Shown: positions 31,801 to 41,454, numbered from the stretch's first letter. The stretch: DNA of 64,000 nt from Paenibacillus tepidiphilus (GCF_008635795.1 NZ_VWRQ01000030.1:1-64000), one strand, 5' to 3'. A program made the numbers and translations. Notes: generated by a model from the sequence alone, not told the origin.

Positions 31801-32453
31801 ACCGCCGCGAAATCGAGGTTCAAGGGGAAGCTGAATCCAAAGTATACGGTATTTCTTACGGTTCGCGTCTGCGCGTGACCGAAGGACAGGAAATCGAAGC
31901 CGGCGATGAATTGACCGACGGTTCGATCGACCCTAAAGAAATGCTGCGCATCAAGGGTATCCGCGGGGTACAGAACTACATTCTGCAGGAAGTACAGCGC
32001 GTATACCGTAACCAGGGTGTAGAAATCAACGATAAGCACGTTGAAGTTATGATCAAGCAAATGCTGCGCAAAATCCGTATTATCGACGCTGGTGATACGA
32101 ATCTGCTGCCAGGCTCATTTGCTGATATCCATGAATATGAAGCAGCGAATAAAGAAGCGATCCTCTCGGGCAAAGAGCCTGCAGTGGCCAAACCGGTCCT
32201 GCTGGGTATCACCAAGGCTTCCCTGGAGACCGACTCCTTCCTGTCCGCTGCATCCTTCCAGGAGACTACCCGCGTCCTGACAGACGCTGCCATCAAAGGC
32301 AAGGTGGATAAACTGATGGGTCTGAAAGAAAATGTCATTATCGGTAAGCTGATTCCTGCCGGCACCGGCATGAACCGTTACCGCAGTGTCAAGCTGAGCG
32401 ATCCGAATGCGGAAAGCGAGCAGGAAACACTGGAAACTGTTCCGGCAGAATAA
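28842..32453 (+). CDS. rpoC: DNA-directed RNA polymerase subunit beta'
   Basis: The 1203-residue subunit begins at a TTG pair after AAGGAGGG; either TTG (28842 or 28845) is possible. It has the N-terminal zinc ribbon (CHCGKYK and CDRCG, about 60-78), the catalytic NADFDGD triad of aspartates (about 447-453), a second zinc site (CRARHGVCKKCYG near 893) and the trigger-loop/bridge-helix region. It is co-transcribed with rpoB and closed by a strong terminator. Confidence 0.98.
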   Translation: MLDVNNFEFMKIGLASPEKIRSWSRGEVKKPETINYRTLKPEKEGLFCERIFGPQKDWECHCGKYKRVRYKGVVCDRCGVEVTRAKVRRERMGHIELAAPVSHIWYFKGIPSRMGLALDMSPRSLEEIIYFASYVVTDPGETPLEKKQLLSEKEYRSYREKYGYGFQAGMGAEAVKKLLQDIDIDKELEFLKEELRTAQGQRRNRAIKRLEVIEAFRNSGNRPDWMIMDVLPVIPPELRPMVQLDGGRFATSDLNDLYRRVINRNNRLKRLLDLGAPDIIVQNEKRMLQEAVDALIDNGRRGRPVTGPGNRPLKSLSHMLKGKQGRFRQNLLGKRVDYSGRSVIVVGPYLKMYQCGLPKKMALELFKPFVMKELVNKGLAHNIKSAKRKVERVSPEVWDVLEEVIKEHPVLLNRAPTLHRLGIQAFEPILVEGHAIRLHPLVCTAYNADFDGDQMAVHVPLSAEAQAEARLLMLASGNILNPKDGKPVVTPSQDMVLGTYYLTMDNKEEKGTGMIIRNVNEAVSAYQRGTAGLHARVAIPVKALGKTSFTEEQQNAMLITTIGKIIFNEIYPSSFPYINEATKANLLQGTPEKYFIYEKGADIRERIMGAADASAVGKEYLGLIIARCFEIYHTTQTSMILDRIKQLGFTYSTRSGVTVAVADVVVPEEKFELLKESEAKVNVVANQYRRGLITNDERYDRVIEIWSKTKDDLTNVLLKSMDRFNSIMLMVDSKARGNKSQITQLGGMRGLMATPSGRIFELPIKASFREGLTVLEYFISTHGARKGLADTALRTADSGYLTRRLVDVAQDVIVREEDCGTDKGFTVSRIQDGKEVIEDLYDRIEGRYSFETVRHPETKEIIVHRNDLIDSDKAEEIVNAGVTKLQIRSVLSCRARHGVCKKCYGRNLATGKFVEIGEAVGIIAAQSIGEPGTQLTMRTFHTGGVAGDDITQGLPRIQELFEARNPKGQATISEIDGVIKEIRETKDRREIEVQGEAESKVYGISYGSRLRVTEGQEIEAGDELTDGSIDPKEMLRIKGIRGVQNYILQEVQRVYRNQGVEINDKHVEVMIKQMLRKIRIIDAGDTNLLPGSFADIHEYEAANKEAILSGKEPAVAKPVLLGITKASLETDSFLSAASFQETTRVLTDAAIKGKVDKLMGLKENVIIGKLIPAGTGMNRYRSVKLSDPNAESEQETLETVPAE

Positions 32454-32459
32454 TGACTG

Positions 32460-32526
32460 CATAGCAGCCGTCCCCGCTCCAGAGACTGAAAGGTCCTGTG
32501 GCGGGGCGCCGCTATGATTTTTTTTG
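32460..32526 (+). terminator. rpoBC terminator
   Basis: A long stem with CATAGC/GCTATG at its base and CCCCGC-CCA/TGG-GGGG inside is followed by eight or more T residues. Confidence 0.88.
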
Positions 32527-32547
32527 AGAGAAAGTTATTCGTATTTC

Positions 32548-32576
32548 TTGACATCGTCAGCTGATAATGCTAATAT
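32548..32576 (+). promoter_or_regulatory. promoter of the L7Ae-like gene and str operon
   Basis: TTGACA (32548-32553), 17 bp and TAATAT (32571-32576) give a near-consensus sigma-A promoter right after the rpoC terminator. Confidence 0.85.
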
Positions 32577-32631
32577 GTCTAAGGTGCGTGAGTAGCCTTG
32601 TTATTCTTGTTCATTGGAGGCAATGAATATC

Positions 32632-32883
32632 ATGACTGATGATAGAGGACTGCAAGATGCTCAGGTCAAGATCGGCACTAAGCAAACCGTCAAAGCGGTT
32701 GAATTAGGCCAAGCCGCAGAAGTCTATGTGGCAAAGGACGGAGATCCACGGCTTACTTCGAAGATTGTGTTGCTGTGCGGCAAGCAAGGCGTTAAGGTCA
32801 CTTATGTGGACACTATGCTGAACTTGGGCAGAGCCTGCGGAATAGAAGTTGGCGCTGCGATGGCAGCCGTCTTAAAACAATAG
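32632..32883 (+). CDS. ribosomal L7Ae-like protein (YbxF family)
   Basis: The 83-residue protein has the L7Ae/L30e K-turn-binding fold: VKAVELGQAAEVYVAKDGDP, then KIVLLCGKQGVKVTYVDTML and the NLGRACGIEVGAA segment. Homologues bind K-turn RNA and sit before rpsL in Bacillus. The start at 32632 is set 11 nt after GGAGG; an earlier in-frame ATG is too close to that site. Confidence 0.88.
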   Translation: MTDDRGLQDAQVKIGTKQTVKAVELGQAAEVYVAKDGDPRLTSKIVLLCGKQGVKVTYVDTMLNLGRACGIEVGAAMAAVLKQ

Positions 32884-32893
32884 CGACAGGAAC

Positions 32894-32938
32894 GTTTTTG
32901 TACCGGGGGTATGCTCCGGCAGCAAAAACTTTTCATTT
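32894..32938 (+). terminator. terminator-like hairpin before rpsL
   Basis: GTTTTTG pairs with CAAAAAC and CCGG with CCGG inside, followed by TTTTCATTTGTC. It may attenuate read-through from the L7Ae-like gene into the str operon. No clear second promoter is seen before rpsL. Confidence 0.6.
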
Positions 32939-33017
32939 GTCTTTTTATGAACCACCTGGGTCTGTGGACTTAAAGTTCGTAAATGGATGATTATTTCAGG
33001 AAGGGGGTGGCACTACA

Positions 33018-33437
33018 ATGCCAACTATTAATCAACTGGTTCGTAAAGGCCGTCAAGCCAAAATCGACAAGTCCAAGTCTCCTGCTCTTCAAAAGGGATT
33101 CAACGCCCTGAAGCGTGAGGCTACTGACATCAGCTCCCCGCAAAAACGCGGTGTGTGCACTCGTGTCGGCACAATGACTCCGAAGAAACCAAACTCTGCA
33201 CTTCGTAAATACGCCCGTGTGCGTTTGACGAATAAGGTCGAGGTTACTGCTTACATTCCAGGGATCGGACACAACCTGCAAGAGCACAGCGTGGTACTGA
33301 TCCGCGGCGGACGCGTTAAGGACCTTCCAGGGGTTCGTTACCATATCGTTCGCGGCGCTCTGGATACTGCAGGCGTGAACAACCGGATGCAAGCTCGCTC
33401 CAAATACGGCGCGAAACGTCCTAAAGTGAAGAAATAA
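33018..33437 (+). CDS. rpsL: 30S ribosomal protein S12
   Basis: S12 lies at the decoding centre. The 139 residues include PNSALRKYARV and the PGIGHNLQEHS segment, with streptomycin-site lysines in the TPKKPNS (near 55) and RVKDLPGVRY (near 101) motifs unchanged. AGGAAGGGGGTGG precedes the ATG. It is the first classical str operon gene. Confidence 0.97.
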   Translation: MPTINQLVRKGRQAKIDKSKSPALQKGFNALKREATDISSPQKRGVCTRVGTMTPKKPNSALRKYARVRLTNKVEVTAYIPGIGHNLQEHSVVLIRGGRVKDLPGVRYHIVRGALDTAGVNNRMQARSKYGAKRPKVKK

Positions 33438-33483
33438 GCAACAAACATTATGAGAACCATTCATTTAAGAAAGGGGGATATCC

Positions 33484-33954
33484 ATGCCACGCAAAGGTCC
33501 AGTGACTAAGAGAGACGTACTGCCGGATCCGGTTTATAATAGCAAGTTGGTTACTCGTTTGATCAACCGCATTATGCTGGATGGCAAGAGAGGTGTCGCT
33601 CAAAGCATTCTGTACAATTCGTTCAAACTGATTCAAGATCGTACGGGCAAAGATCCGATGGAAGTTTTCGAAGCGGCCATCAAGAATATCATGCCGGTAT
33701 TGGAAGTTAAAGCTCGTCGTGTCGGCGGTGCCAACTACCAAGTGCCAATCGAGGTTAAGCCAGAGAGACGTACTGCTCTCGGATTACGTTGGCTCGTGAA
33801 CTACTCCCGCAACCGCGGCGAGAAGACCATGGAAGAGCGTTTGGCGGCCGAGATCATCGACGCTTCCAACAACACAGGCGCTTCCGTGAAGAAACGCGAA
33901 GACACGCACAAGATGGCTGAAGCCAACAAGGCGTTCGCACACTACCGCTGGTAG
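33484..33954 (+). CDS. rpsG: 30S ribosomal protein S7
   Basis: S7 nucleates assembly of the 30S head. The 156-residue protein begins MPRKGPVTKRDVLPDPVYNS and keeps the conserved GGANYQVPIEV and the C-terminal KREDTHKMAEANKAFAHYRW. GAAAGGGGG precedes the ATG. It is followed by fusA after 46 bp. Confidence 0.97.
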   Translation: MPRKGPVTKRDVLPDPVYNSKLVTRLINRIMLDGKRGVAQSILYNSFKLIQDRTGKDPMEVFEAAIKNIMPVLEVKARRVGGANYQVPIEVKPERRTALGLRWLVNYSRNRGEKTMEERLAAEIIDASNNTGASVKKREDTHKMAEANKAFAHYRW

Positions 33955-34000
33955 GATTAACTGTTTCAACAAACTTATATTTTGAAGGGAGACCCCATTC

Positions 34001-36079
<2,079 letters not shown>

Positions 36080-36092
36080 TAACGTTTCACTC

Positions 36093-36144
36093 GCCGCCCG
36101 GCACCTCCACTCAGTCAGCTTAGACCCAATAGAGCCGGCGCGGC
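36093..36144 (+). other. hairpin in the fusA-tuf spacer
   Basis: GCCGCCCGGC (36093-36102) pairs with GCCGGCGCGGC (36134-36144) with one bulge, closing a loop of about 31 nt. No T-tract follows directly. It could be a processing or attenuation site that sets tuf apart from fusA. Confidence 0.5.
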
Positions 36145-36186
36145 TTCTAAAATAAAGAAACCCCATTATAAGGAGGAACTGTTCAA

Positions 36187-37377
36187 ATGGCAAAGGCAAA
36201 GTTTGAACGTAATAAACCGCACGTTAACATCGGTACTATCGGTCACGTCGACCATGGTAAAACGACTCTGACTGCTGCAATCACAACTGTATTGTCCAAA
36301 AAATACGGCGGTGCCGCTGTAGCATTCGACCAAATCGACAAAGCGCCAGAAGAACGCGAACGTGGTATCACAATCTCCACAGCTCACGTTGAATATGAAA
36401 CTCCTAACCGTCACTACGCTCACGTAGACTGCCCTGGACACGCCGACTATGTTAAAAACATGATCACCGGCGCTGCTCAGATGGACGGCGCAATCCTGGT
36501 TGTATCCGCAGCTGACGGCCCAATGCCACAGACTCGCGAACACATCCTGCTGTCCCGTCAGGTAGGCGTTCCTTACATCGTCGTATTCCTGAACAAATGC
36601 GACATGGTTGAAGACGAAGAGCTTCTGGAACTGGTTGAAATGGAAGTTCGCGACCTGCTGAACGAATATGAGTTCCCAGGCGACGACACTCCAATCGTTC
36701 GTGGTTCCGCTCGTGAAGCGCTGCAGAACCCTGATGGCGAATGGGCAAGCAAGATTGTTGAAATGTTCGAAACAATCGACACTTACATCCCACTGCCAGA
36801 ACGTGACACTGACAAGCCTTTCCTGATGCCAGTCGAAGACGTATTCTCCATCACTGGCCGCGGTACCGTGGCAACTGGCCGCGTAGAACGCGGAACAGTT
36901 AAAGTGGGCGAAGAAGTCGAAATCGTTGGTATTCATGAAGACAAGAAGAAATCCGTTGTTACGGGCGTTGAAATGTTCCGTAAATTGCTGGATTCCGCTC
37001 AAGCTGGCGACAACATCGGCGCACTGCTTCGCGGTGTAGACCGTGCCCAGATCGAACGCGGTCAAGTTCTGGCTAAGCCGAACTCCGTTAACCCACACAC
37101 TGAGTTCACTGCACAGATCTACGTTCTGACTAAAGAAGAAGGTGGCCGTCATAAGCCATTCTTCACTGGATACCGTCCACAGTTCTACTTCCGTACAACT
37201 GACGTAACTGGTATCATCAACCTGCCAGAAGGTACTGAAATGGTTATGCCTGGTGACAACATCACCGTAACTGTTCAGCTGATCTCGCCAATCGCGATCG
37301 AAGAAGGAACTAAGTTCTCCATTCGTGAAGGTGGCCGTACAGTTGGCGCCGGTACTGTAGCATCCATCCAAAAATAA
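36187..37377 (+). CDS. tuf: elongation factor Tu
   Basis: EF-Tu delivers aminoacyl-tRNA. The 396 residues contain GHVDHGKT (19-26), DCPGH (81-85) and NKCD (136-139), plus the domain II-III sequences GRGTVATGRVERG and GGRHKPFFTGYRPQFYFRTTDVTG. AAGGAGG lies before the ATG. Codon use is strongly biased towards the preferred codons of very highly expressed genes. Confidence 0.98.
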   Translation: MAKAKFERNKPHVNIGTIGHVDHGKTTLTAAITTVLSKKYGGAAVAFDQIDKAPEERERGITISTAHVEYETPNRHYAHVDCPGHADYVKNMITGAAQMDGAILVVSAADGPMPQTREHILLSRQVGVPYIVVFLNKCDMVEDEELLELVEMEVRDLLNEYEFPGDDTPIVRGSAREALQNPDGEWASKIVEMFETIDTYIPLPERDTDKPFLMPVEDVFSITGRGTVATGRVERGTVKVGEEVEIVGIHEDKKKSVVTGVEMFRKLLDSAQAGDNIGALLRGVDRAQIERGQVLAKPNSVNPHTEFTAQIYVLTKEEGGRHKPFFTGYRPQFYFRTTDVTGIINLPEGTEMVMPGDNITVTVQLISPIAIEEGTKFSIREGGRTVGAGTVASIQK

Positions 37378-37416
37378 TACGGCTCTATCCATCAGGATAG
37401 TTCCGGATTAATAGGA

Positions 37417-37455
37417 CAAGGCCCCTTCACTTGAAGGGGCCTTGTTGTTGTTTTG
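37417..37455. terminator. bidirectional terminator between tuf and the minus-strand cupin gene
   Basis: CAAGGCCCCTTCA pairs exactly with TGAAGGGGCCTTG, followed by TTGTTGTTTTG on the plus strand. On the minus strand the tail is weaker, but the hairpin also ends the converging operon. Confidence 0.85.
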
Positions 37456-37477
37456 ATGCTCTTTAAACGCTCCTGAG

Positions 37478-37819
37478 TTATACTCCCTGGGCATAAACGG
37501 GACTCGGGATTTTTGACAACACGACATACAAGCTGGCTGGCTCATCCCCGCTATTAAGGTAGGCAAACGTTTCGTCGCCTGCCACATGGATAACGTCTCC
37601 TTCACCAAATGCCTCCTGGGCCTCATTCACCTGAATGCTCCCATTCCCCTTAAGTGCGACAATATACACATCTGCTCCCGGATGCTGATGGGGAGGCAGC
37701 TGTTGGCCGGGCAGCAGGTTAAGCACGAAGGCTACGCTGTCTCCTTTTTGGAACAGTATCTTCTTCGTAAGTCGTTCCTCCCGATATTCCATTGCTTCTT
37801 GCAGAGACTTCTTTTCCAT
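37478..37819 (-). CDS. small cupin-domain protein
   Basis: The 113-residue single-domain cupin has motif 1 PGQQLPPHQHPGADVYIVALKG (about 37-57) with the HxH pair but without the usual Glu, and motif 2 GEGDVIHVAGDETFAYLNSG (about 70-89), where the last His is Phe. The metal site may therefore be reduced to two His ligands or be lost. It lies 33 bp after the V4R gene with its own AAGGAG, so the two probably form one operon. The substrate is unknown; small cupins of this type often bind metals or small ligands in redox or stress settings. Confidence 0.82.
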   Translation of the reverse strand: MEKKSLQEAMEYREERLTKKILFQKGDSVAFVLNLLPGQQLPPHQHPGADVYIVALKGNGSIQVNEAQEAFGEGDVIHVAGDETFAYLNSGDEPASLYVVLSKIPSPVYAQGV

Positions 37820-37852
37820 AAAAAATCGCTCCTTATAATGTATTATATGGCG

Positions 37853-38302
37853 TTACAGTTTGACCTCATATTCACAATGCTCATGGCCGGTTACGTTACA
37901 TTTGATCTCTCTGACGGTAACCCGGCGCCCTTTAATCTTGGTAAGCGCTCCTTCCAGAATCGCACCCTCTAAGTCACAGATCATTTTCTCCTCTTCCAAG
38001 GAGGGCAATCCTTTACAGAAACAATCCTCCACAGCAATATTCAGTTTGTGTTCATCGGCAGAAACAATCCGTGGTATACCGATCTTCAGTTCTTCAAACA
38101 GCTGCAGCAGTTCTTCGACGGATGAGACAGGCAGACTCTCGCCGATTTTACGCCCAATAGTCAAAGTGGTCCCTTTTCCACCAAGGGGTAAAGCCTGTTG
38201 AAGGCCAATCAGGCGAATCATCCGGAACCACTCCAGGGGAACGGTATCTCCAAGCACGGGACGGTTCATTTTTTTCATATCGGAAAAATTGTATTGCATC
38301 AT
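37853..38302 (-). CDS. V4R (4-vinyl reductase) domain protein
   Basis: The 149-residue protein matches the V4R small-molecule-binding domain: GRKIGESL near 50-57, then CDLEGAILEGALTKIKGRRV and the closing VREIKCNVTGHEHCEYEV, with the final Cys-x6-Cys typical of the family. Two further cysteines (EDCFCKG) lie in the middle. V4R domains sense or bind hydrophobic or gaseous ligands and are used in regulators; a stand-alone copy has no defined role. AAGGAG lies 10 nt before the first of two ATGs. It is divergent from the Crp/Fnr gene with an FNR-type site between. Confidence 0.75.
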   Translation of the reverse strand: MMQYNFSDMKKMNRPVLGDTVPLEWFRMIRLIGLQQALPLGGKGTTLTIGRKIGESLPVSSVEELLQLFEELKIGIPRIVSADEHKLNIAVEDCFCKGLPSLEEEKMICDLEGAILEGALTKIKGRRVTVREIKCNVTGHEHCEYEVKL

Positions 38303-38363
38303 TGCAGCCCAACTCCTTAGTTCTCTGTATATCCTTATTCTGAAGGAGCGGGCGCACGAAATC

Positions 38364-38379
38364 CTTGATTTACGTCAAG
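38364..38379. promoter_or_regulatory. FNR/DNR-type operator in divergent promoter region
   Basis: CTTGATTTACGTCAAG is a perfect 5+5 inverted repeat (CTTGA-N6-TCAAG) and matches TTGAT-N4-ATCAA with one change, or TTGAT-N4-GTCAA exactly. This is the binding pattern of Crp/Fnr-class redox or NO regulators. It lies 61 bp before the V4R start and 93 bp before the regulator start, so it could control both. Confidence 0.75.
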
Positions 38380-38472
38380 TTTTTTGAAATGAAGTGAGAG
38401 GAATCACTAGGGGGGCTGCGAAATCCTGTTATGTTGAAATAAAGTCAACGTTAAGAAAAAGGAGTGGAGCAG

Positions 38473-39174
38473 ATGGGCTGCACGGCATGCGATTCACATT
38501 CATGCGTACGGGAAGTGCCGTTATTCCGGTTGATTAATGATAAGGATCTGGCGGTGGTGGAAGGCATGGTGGACTCTGTTCATTATGATAAAGGCGGCTT
38601 TGTGATCAGGGAAGGCGAAGCTTCACACTCACTATTCATTGTGAAGAGCGGATTGATCAAGCTTACACAGAGCAATATAGAGGGAAAGCAGCATGTAGTG
38701 CGCTTTTTGTTCCCCGGTGATTATTTTGGCCAATATGCCCTGCTCCACCTTCAAGAAAGCGATGTGTCGGCGGAAGTGATAACGGGTGGAGTGATCTGTC
38801 AGCTGCATAGGGAGAAGTTCTTACCGCTGCTGCGGGAGAATGCTGAGCTGTCCTTTCATTTCGTGCTGGCGTTAAGCAAGCAATTACATGAGGCAGAAGA
38901 ACAGGCGGGAGCGCTGCAAATGCTGGATGTGGAGAAGCGTCTGGCCAAGCTGCTGCTTGATTTACATGGAAAAGGCACAGAATTGTCGGGGACACCGGAA
39001 ATCCGCCTCCCCTCTGCCAAGAAGGAAGTGGCTGCTATGATCGGTACTACTGCAGAAACATTCAGCAGGAAACTTAGCAAATTCTCAGATATGAAGCTAA
39101 TAACGGTTCATCGGCGGCGCATCGAGCTTACGAATTTGAACGCACTGCAGCAATTGGCGGAATCGAGTAACTAA
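38473..39174 (+). CDS. Crp/Fnr-family regulator with N-terminal cysteines
   Basis: The 233-residue protein starts MGCTACDSHSCVREVPLF, placing Cys at 3, 6 and 11, a spacing used by some Fe-S FNR-type sensors. A cyclic-nucleotide-binding-like beta roll follows (about 20-125), then a long dimer helix and a C-terminal winged helix with SAKKEVAAMIGTTAETFSRK as the helix-turn-helix. No fourth ligand Cys is plainly placed, although CQLHREKF supplies one near residue 117. ATG 38473 is preferred to the GTG at 38464, which lies at the ribosome binding site. It probably binds the upstream palindrome. Confidence 0.85.
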   Translation: MGCTACDSHSCVREVPLFRLINDKDLAVVEGMVDSVHYDKGGFVIREGEASHSLFIVKSGLIKLTQSNIEGKQHVVRFLFPGDYFGQYALLHLQESDVSAEVITGGVICQLHREKFLPLLRENAELSFHFVLALSKQLHEAEEQAGALQMLDVEKRLAKLLLDLHGKGTELSGTPEIRLPSAKKEVAAMIGTTAETFSRKLSKFSDMKLITVHRRRIELTNLNALQQLAESSN

Positions 39175-39338
39175 GCTGTTGGTATAATCAGAGGTATCTT
39201 AGTACACTACTAGCCCTTGAAATGAGTATATAGTCCTAAGTAAAATCGTATAAAACACACATTTCGACAATATAAGACATAATAATCGCAATAAATCCTT
39301 TTAAATTACAATATTCAACAAAATAATATTTAAAATTC

Positions 39339-39368
39339 TTTACTTTTATTTAGTTCTTAAGGTAGAAT
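39339..39368 (+). promoter_or_regulatory. candidate promoter of the globin-coupled transducer
   Basis: TTTACT (39339-39344), 18 bp and TAGAAT (39363-39368) lie in a notably AT-rich spacer. No sigma-D (motility) consensus is evident. Confidence 0.5.
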
Positions 39369-39417
39369 GTGTGTAGATTGCGATGTTATTTTTTAGGAGT
39401 TCAGGGAGAGTGGAAGT

Positions 39418-40767
39418 ATGGGGAAATGTCCTTTTTCTTTTATGCATGGTTTAGTATCACGGAGCAACAATGATGAATCTCCCGCGGCTCACTCAACGGA
39501 CAGCAAGAAGCTTGCACCCACTGCCACGCAGTCTTTTCATACCCTACAAGGGCATGAAGAGCTAAATGAACAGATGCGTATGATTGAACTGACCGAAGAA
39601 GACTTGGCTTTGCTGCGGCTTCTGAAGCCGGGTGTTGAACAGGAAATCGACTTCATCACTGACCAGTTCTATAATACCGTTCTGGGAGTAGGCAAGCTCG
39701 AGGCGATTATCCTGGAGCACAGCAGCATTGAGCGGTTAAAGAAGACGCTGAAGCAGCATATTATCGAAATCTTCGACGGTGATATTAATGAGAGCTATAT
39801 CGCCAAACGACTTAATATCGCCAAGATTCACAAGCGGGTGGGCCTTGAGCCTAAATGGTACCTGTCTGCTTTTCAAAACCTGCAAAATGTGTTTATCACT
39901 GCTATCTATGAGCAACCGCTTCAAGAGCATGAACGCCTCCGTGTAGTCCACACCATTACTAAACTGCTTAATCTGGAGCAGCAGCTTGTACTGGAGGCCT
40001 ATGAGAAAGAGAATATCAGGGAGAAGGAAAAGCAGTACCTGATTGTCAAAAATGAGCTGAAACAAAAGATCGCCGAATTCAGCGGTGAACTGATCGATCT
40101 CAGCATGGATACCAATGCGGCAGTGGAGCAACTGGTAGCCAGCAGCAATGAGGTGAATAGCACCTTCCAGCGCACGGCCCAGTCAGCCAAAGATTCGCAG
40201 GGGATGGCCCGTAACGGTCATCTTTACTTGGATGGGCTTGCCGATCAAATAGGACGAATCTATGAAAGCACCAATGAGATGGAACGTTCGGTTACAGAGC
40301 TCAGTCAATTTTCACGGCAAATCCAGAAGATCGTAACAGCTGTTCAGGAGATTGCCGATCAGACCAAGATCCTCTCGCTGAATGCCACCATTGAAGCGGC
40401 AAGAGCGGGTGAGCACGGCAGAGGTTTCAGCGTAGTGGCCCAGGAAGTCAACCGCTTGGCGGAAGATACCAAGAATACCGTACTCCGCATCGGTGAACTG
40501 ACCCATAAGTCAGGTGCGCTGACAGATCAAGTCGTTGGGGAGATCCGAAAGGTCCAGGAGCTGACCCACAGCGGCAAGCTGCAGTCGGTCGAGACAAGCA
40601 TGCTGTTCACTGAGATTGTGAATGCGCTGCAGTCCAGTACCCAGGAGATTGTAGTTGTTGAGGAAGAAATCAAAGTTCTGATCCAGACGATTGAGGGGAT
40701 CGGCGGAACCACTGCCCAGACCGCTGAATCCGCAGCGTATTTCCGTTCAGCAACGGAGAACCTGTAA
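39418..40767 (+). CDS. globin-coupled methyl-accepting chemotaxis protein, HemAT-like
   Basis: The 449-residue soluble transducer has no transmembrane segment. A protoglobin domain (about 50-210) carries the proximal haem His at 138 in IAKIHKRVGLEPKWYLSAF. The C-terminal half is an MCP signalling coiled coil whose tip reads KILSLNATIEAARAGEHGRG (about 325-345), so it should contact CheW/CheA. HemAT senses O2 in Bacillus; the N-terminal 45 residues (with CPFSF) are extra and unassigned. It follows the Crp/Fnr gene but has its own promoter. AGTTCAGGGAGAG precedes the ATG. Confidence 0.9.
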   Translation: MGKCPFSFMHGLVSRSNNDESPAAHSTDSKKLAPTATQSFHTLQGHEELNEQMRMIELTEEDLALLRLLKPGVEQEIDFITDQFYNTVLGVGKLEAIILEHSSIERLKKTLKQHIIEIFDGDINESYIAKRLNIAKIHKRVGLEPKWYLSAFQNLQNVFITAIYEQPLQEHERLRVVHTITKLLNLEQQLVLEAYEKENIREKEKQYLIVKNELKQKIAEFSGELIDLSMDTNAAVEQLVASSNEVNSTFQRTAQSAKDSQGMARNGHLYLDGLADQIGRIYESTNEMERSVTELSQFSRQIQKIVTAVQEIADQTKILSLNATIEAARAGEHGRGFSVVAQEVNRLAEDTKNTVLRIGELTHKSGALTDQVVGEIRKVQELTHSGKLQSVETSMLFTEIVNALQSSTQEIVVVEEEIKVLIQTIEGIGGTTAQTAESAAYFRSATENL

Positions 40768-40937
40768 GAATCAGACTACTATTATAGAAGAAACATGTTG
40801 CTACATATAAAATGATAATCGCGGTGATTATTTAAATAGGAAAATCGCCGTTTTTGCTGAAAAGCGGGCAATACTTGAAGCTGAAACACCGAGTGTGAAT
40901 AAATTTGAAAATATTCAGATTGTTTTTGTGTTTTCTC
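40768..40937. other. spacer between the transducer and the S10 promoter
   Basis: This AT-rich stretch has no gene. It holds two weak hairpins, ATAATC/GATTAT at 40815-40831 and CCG-TTTT/AAAA-CGG near 40848-40866, that may end the transducer transcript. Confidence 0.5.
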
Positions 40938-40966
40938 TTGCAAAGTATTCGCCTATTCTATATAAT
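40938..40966 (+). promoter_or_regulatory. S10 operon promoter
   Basis: TTGCAA (40938-40943), 17 bp and a consensus TATAAT (40961-40966) precede a leader of about 130 nt before rpsJ. No other strong promoter is seen until the end of the ribosomal block, so this probably drives a very long transcript. Confidence 0.85.
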
Positions 40967-41103
40967 AATAAATGTTGTTCTGAGACGTTGCGATGAAGCG
41001 AGAGGTTACTGACACACCCGGCCCCTTTGCCATGAGGTCGACGTTAGAAAATTTTCGTGGAGTATGTCCGATAATAAATTGGGCGATAGAAGGAGGGACT
41101 AAA

Positions 41104-41412
41104 ATGGCAAAGCAAAAAATTCGTATCCGCTTGAAAGCATACGACCACAGAATTCTTGATCAATCCGCAGAGAAAATCGTTGAAACAGCAAAACGTTCCG
41201 GTGCAGGCGTATCCGGGCCGATCCCGCTGCCAACCGAAAAGCAAGTGATTACTATTCTCCGTGCGGTACACAAGTACAAGGATTCCCGTGAGCAGTTTGA
41301 AATGCGGACTCACAAACGTTTGATCGACATCGTGAATCCGACACCACAAACTGTGGATGCCTTGATGCGCTTGGACCTGCCGTCCGGTGTAGATATCGAA
41401 ATCAAACTGTAA
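41104..41412 (+). CDS. rpsJ: 30S ribosomal protein S10
   Basis: The 102 residues match S10/NusE, which also acts in antitermination with NusB. The segment KIRIRLKAYDHRILDQSAEK opens the protein, and GPIPLPTEKQVITILRAVHK covers the loop region. GAAGGAGGG precedes the ATG at 41104. It is first in the S10 operon. Confidence 0.97.
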   Translation: MAKQKIRIRLKAYDHRILDQSAEKIVETAKRSGAGVSGPIPLPTEKQVITILRAVHKYKDSREQFEMRTHKRLIDIVNPTPQTVDALMRLDLPSGVDIEIKL

Positions 41413-41454
41413 TTCCAAATCTTAAGCAACTAGGAAAAGAAAAGAGGTGTCAAC

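Noticed and set aside
29601..32060. 819-codon open frame antisense to rpoC
   Set aside because: Long antisense frames arise from the biased codon use of rpoC. The translation shows no domain and rpoC itself is intact. Similar antisense frames in clpC, rpoB, fusA and tuf were dropped for the same reason.
38433..38449. Second FNR-like site GTTGA-N7-TCAAC before the Crp/Fnr gene
   Set aside because: The 7-bp gap is one base too long for the Crp/Fnr dimer spacing, so it was not listed as a site.
40973..41103. An L4-binding leader before rpsJ
   Set aside because: No structure like the E. coli S10 leader could be drawn, and this regulation is not general in Bacillota.
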